10,134 bases of DNA from Zoogloeaceae bacterium (GTDB taxonomy: Bacteria; Pseudomonadota; Gammaproteobacteria; Burkholderiales; Rhodocyclaceae), in assembly GCA_031290535.1 (NCBI GenBank), contig JAITNI010000068.1, forward strand, positions 1 through 10,134, read 5' to 3'. This document shows, piece by piece, positions 7,778-10,134 of this stretch (positions within the stretch are counted from its first letter, which is position 1; every line of letters begins with the position of its first letter). A model generated the notes under the pieces. That model worked only from the letters and a program-made list of their open reading frames with translations. It ran no database searches and had not been told where the DNA came from. Both the position numbers and the translations under genes were made by a program.

Positions 7778-8970
7778 ACGCGCTTTTACTCGCCCTGCGC
7801 GAAATCCGCCGCAATCTGATGCGCTCCTTCCTCACCACGCTGGGCATTGTCATCGGCGTGGCGGCGGTGATTACCATGATTACGCTCGGCAATGGCGCCA
7901 CCCGCCTGATTTCCGAACAGATTTCCAGCCTCGGCAGCAACCTGCTCATCATGCGGACGGGTCAGCGCATGGGGCCGGGGATGAGTGGCGGCGCCCGTTT
8001 TCGCATCGCCGACGCCGAAGCCATCGAGGCACAGGTGTCTTCGCTCAAGGCCGTGGCTCCGGTGGTCAACAACGGCGCGACGCTGGTGGCGGGCGGCACA
8101 AACTGGTCCTCCGCGATCAACGGCAGCACCAACGCCTATCTGATCGCCGGCAACTGGACATTGGCGGCAGGCCGTCAATTCACGGACGAGGACGAAAAAC
8201 TGGGCAAAGCCGTGTGCATCATCGGCAGCACCGTGCGTGAAAAACTCTTCGGCACGCAAAATCCGCTCGGCATGGAGTTGCGGGTCAAGAAAATGACCTG
8301 CGAAATCATCGGCCTGCTGGCCAGCAAGGGGCAGGGCGCAATGGGGCAGGATCAGGACGATACCGTCATCATCCCCATCCGCACCGCGCAACGCCGCCTG
8401 ACCGGCAACCAGTTTGTCTCCAGCATCATGATGTCGATGAAGGACGGCGTTGATACGGATCGGGTGATGCTGCAAATCAGGAGCCTGATGCGTGAACGCC
8501 GCAAACTCGCGGACAATGACGAGGACGATTTCAACATTCTCGACACCAAGCAGATCGCGCAAACCCTCTCCGGCACGGTCGGCACCATGACCTCGCTGCT
8601 GGGCGCGGTGGCGGCGGTGAGCCTGTTGGTGGGCGGCATTGGCATTATGAACATCATGCTGGTGTCGGTGACGGAACGCACAAGGGAAATCGGCATTCGG
8701 CTGGCGATTGGCGCGCTGGAACATGAAGTGCTGCTGCAATTCCTGACCGAAGCCGTGGCGCTTTCCGCCTTCGGTGGCCTGATCGGCATCGTGCTGGCGC
8801 TGTTCTCCTGCCTGCTGCTTTCCCACCTGATGCAAATGCCCTTCCTCTTCGACCCCAGCATCAACCTGCTCTCCTTTGCCTTCTCGGCGGGCATCGGCGT
8901 CGTCTTCGGCTACATGCCCGCCCGCCGCGCCGCCAGCCTGGATCCAATCGAGGCGCTGCGGCACGAGTAA
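7768..8970 (+). CDS. MacB-type ABC transporter permease (FtsX family)
   Basis: This 400-residue inner-membrane permease is the partner of the preceding ATPase. The N-terminal amphipathic segment and TM1 (about 20-42, LTTLGIVIGVAAVITMITLG) lead into a MacB periplasmic core domain (about 45-265). The FtsX core follows, with TM helices at about 275-300, 326-352 and 365-385. The stretch GIGIMNIMLVSVTERTREIG and the closing PARRAASLDPIEALRHE are hallmarks of MacB-like permeases. Four TM segments and this length match the unfused members. These are mechanotransmission pumps that push periplasmic substrates out through the duct; macrolides, peptides and siderophores are known for relatives. The substrate here is not predictable. 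It is the last gene of the operon and converges on the gene to the right. Confidence 0.95.
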   Translation: MFLNALLLALREIRRNLMRSFLTTLGIVIGVAAVITMITLGNGATRLISEQISSLGSNLLIMRTGQRMGPGMSGGARFRIADAEAIEAQVSSLKAVAPVVNNGATLVAGGTNWSSAINGSTNAYLIAGNWTLAAGRQFTDEDEKLGKAVCIIGSTVREKLFGTQNPLGMELRVKKMTCEIIGLLASKGQGAMGQDQDDTVIIPIRTAQRRLTGNQFVSSIMMSMKDGVDTDRVMLQIRSLMRERRKLADNDEDDFNILDTKQIAQTLSGTVGTMTSLLGAVAAVSLLVGGIGIMNIMLVSVTERTREIGIRLAIGALEHEVLLQFLTEAVALSAFGGLIGIVLALFSCLLLSHLMQMPFLFDPSINLLSFAFSAGIGVVFGYMPARRAASLDPIEALRHE

Positions 8971-8988
8971 TTTCATTTCGCAATAGAA

Positions 8989-9020
8989 ACGGGGGGCGTA
9001 CTTGTAGGGACACCCCCCGT
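8989..9020. terminator. GC-rich hairpin after the permease gene
   Basis: The arms ACGGGGGG (8989-8996) and CCCCCCGT (9013-9020) are perfectly complementary over 8 bp with a 16-base loop. It begins 19 bases after the permease stop. No T-run follows directly, so it is either an imperfect terminator or a member of a dispersed palindromic repeat family. Confidence 0.45.
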
Positions 9021-9040
9021 GCGCCCAGAATAGATGTAAT

Positions 9041-9071
9041 CCCCCCTGCCTCTCACACGGATTCAGGGGGG
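9041..9071. terminator. Second GC-rich hairpin, possibly bidirectional terminator
   Basis: The arms CCCCCCTG (9041-9048) and CAGGGGGG (9064-9071) are perfectly complementary over 8 bp with a 15-base loop. A TTTT run follows at 9084-9087 on the + strand. It lies between convergent genes (stops at 8970 and 9110), the expected place for a shared terminator. Its G6/C6 core resembles the repeat near 10047-10066. Confidence 0.45.
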
Positions 9072-9109
9072 TTGGGCGGTTCAGTTTTCTACCTGCCGTA
9101 GCCGCAAGT

Positions 9110-10134
9110 TTAACTGCCCAACCTCCCGATCAGCGCCTGATAGCGTTCCATCAGCGCCGCGACCATTTCCGCCTCGCTGGCCTGAGGCGAAAAACCATAA
9201 GCCTGCATTACGGTTTTATCCAGCGTTTTGTGCGTTTTTAGCAATTCTGGCGGCATGGTGAGCGGGTCGTAGAGATCGGCGAGGCTGCTGTCGGGAAACA
9301 ATGCCCGCGCCGCCAGCACGGCTTGCGCTGCGCTTTCAATCGCGGTTTTTTGCGCGTCTGTCGCTTCCGGCCAGGGGAAATTGTTGTAGACGATGTCTTT
9401 TGAATAGCGGTAATCGCTTTTGAGCCGCCCGCAAACTACCTTTGTCCAGGCCATATGCACGCCAGAGGTGAGGATGCCGAAGTGGTATAACCCGGCCTTG
9501 GGGATAATGCATAAAAGATTGCTGGCGATGGCGCGGGCAGGCAAAAAACCAATGGGAATATATTGGCGACGCTCGGAAGAAACTTGCGGAACGACAACAA
9601 ACGCCGAATCCGGGGCGATTTGCTCCCGAAACAGCGCGGGGGTTTCCGCCTGTTTGCGCCGACCGGCGTCCGGGCTGTTTTCCCGGTCTTTTTTGCAGGC
9701 AGCGATTCTTTGCATCACTTCCGGCATTCGCCGTAATTCGTCTGGCTGAACGCCCGCCAGCCATAAACACCAGCGTTTTTTATTATTGATGAATTCTTCC
9801 GAACCCACAAAGCGACGAATATATTTTTCCGCCAGCGTATCGACGCGGATAAAGTCCGCCAAATCCGCATCTTCAACAATCAGATGCCCGCCATCCGCGG
9901 GGCGATTGCCAGTCATCATTTCCGGCGCGGCGCACAGGGACATTTTTCTGCTTTCTACAAAAACATCCGGCGCATCCACCAGATAGGCATTGATGTTTTT
10001 TGCGGAAATTCTGGAGCCATCGCTTTCATAGATGGACGGACAAAAGTCCCCCCTGACAAGGGGGGATTTAGGGGGGTTTGGGGTCTGTGCCGTCTGAATC
10101 GCCGCGTAACCCCCCCCCGCCCCCCCCCCGGTGG
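9110..10134 (-). CDS. MmeI-like DNA methyltransferase / type IIL restriction-modification protein, C-terminal part
   Basis: The frame is open to the right edge, showing 340 residues of C-terminal sequence. From about position 10030 leftwards it matches my recollection of the MmeI family target-recognition and C-terminal regions: INAYLVDAPDVFVESRK, RRFVGSEEFINNKKRWCLWL, VPQVSSERRQYIPIGFLP, VCGRLKSDYRYSKDIVYNNF, and the closing LADLYDPLTMPPELLKTHK. These parts choose the DNA target. The SAM-binding/NPPY methyltransferase domain and any N-terminal nuclease lie beyond the window, so I cannot say whether it restricts or only methylates. A GTG at 9977-9979 could open a 289-residue ORF, but family similarity continues upstream of it (SAKNINAYL), so it is not the start. 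The first 33 or so visible residues, read from the right edge, do not look like the family; they come from repeat and poly-G sequence. The gene may therefore be disrupted or carry an in-frame insertion. GC is lower than in the efflux genes. Confidence 0.85.
   Translation of the reverse strand, partial: TGGGAGGGYAAIQTAQTPNPPKSPLVRGDFCPSIYESDGSRISAKNINAYLVDAPDVFVESRKMSLCAAPEMMTGNRPADGGHLIVEDADLADFIRVDTLAEKYIRRFVGSEEFINNKKRWCLWLAGVQPDELRRMPEVMQRIAACKKDRENSPDAGRRKQAETPALFREQIAPDSAFVVVPQVSSERRQYIPIGFLPARAIASNLLCIIPKAGLYHFGILTSGVHMAWTKVVCGRLKSDYRYSKDIVYNNFPWPEATDAQKTAIESAAQAVLAARALFPDSSLADLYDPLTMPPELLKTHKTLDKTVMQAYGFSPQASEAEMVAALMERYQALIGRLGS
10044..10083. repeat. Palindromic G6/C6 repeat inside the methyltransferase frame
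   Basis: TCCCCCCT (10047-10054) and AGGGGGGA (10059-10066) form a perfect 8-bp stem with the 4-base loop GACA. It is followed by ATTTA-type spacing, another G6 run (10071-10076) and TTTGGGG. This layout matches a dispersed short repeat I recall from several proteobacterial genomes, whose translation gives peptides like NPPKSPLVRGDF. Exactly that peptide appears in the methyltransferase frame here. Confidence 0.65.
10110..10129. repeat. Interrupted poly-C tract (C9-G-C10) at the right edge
   Basis: Nine C (10110-10118), one G, then ten C (10120-10129). On the coding strand of the methyltransferase this is a poly-G tract translated as Gly-rich sequence (GGGAGGG). It may be part of the inserted repeat, a slippage-prone tract, or a low-quality sequence end. 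Confidence 0.7.

Noticed and set aside
7786..8976. A 396-residue open frame on the - strand opposite the permease gene
   Set aside because: It is a His/Gln/Arg-rich shadow of a well-supported FtsX-family permease, with no family motif of its own.
8971..9109. CRISPR array or attachment site in the GC-rich gap
   Set aside because: The gap holds only two different hairpins, with no regularly spaced direct repeats and no integrase nearby.
9420..9749. A 109-residue + strand frame inside the methyltransferase gene
   Set aside because: It is antisense to conserved MmeI-like sequence and has no recognisable domain.

Overview
The window looks like a chromosomal segment of a Gram-negative bacterium, most likely a proteobacterium. 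It encodes an outer-membrane efflux lipoprotein with a MacA/MacB-type inner-membrane pump, a CHASE2-type membrane adenylate cyclase and an HD-GYP protein. Hand counts of sample lines give about 63% GC in the pump genes and lower values in the right-hand gene. I cannot place it to genus from the sequence alone.

Region 1 (left edge to 4041, + strand) is a signalling pair. The first gene is cut by the left edge and encodes a metallo-beta-lactamase (MBL) fold domain, a GAF domain and an HD-GYP domain, so it is a predicted cyclic-nucleotide phosphodiesterase. Its stop overlaps, by an ATGA, the start of a CHASE2 / class III adenylate cyclase gene. The pair therefore joins predicted c-di-GMP breakdown to predicted cAMP synthesis in one translationally coupled unit.

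Region 2 (4042-4193) is a 152-base gap containing a 7-bp inverted repeat, and it probably separates two transcription units. Region 3 (4194-8970, + strand) is a complete tripartite efflux operon: a NodT-type outer-membrane factor lipoprotein, a MacA-like adaptor, and a MacB-type pump split into a separate ATPase and permease. The adaptor and ATPase overlap by 4 bases and the ATPase and permease by 10. These proteins would form a trans-envelope channel exporting a drug, peptide or other small molecule. The substrate cannot be read from the sequence.

Region 4 (8971-9109) is a convergent intergenic stretch with two GC-rich hairpins. Region 5 (9110 to the right edge, - strand) is the C-terminal part of an MmeI-like DNA methyltransferase / type IIL restriction-modification protein with lower GC. 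Near the right edge its reading frame runs through a palindromic G6/C6 repeat and two long C runs. These look like inserted repeat sequence rather than protein-coding sequence of the family. I see no tRNA, rRNA, CRISPR array or transposase.
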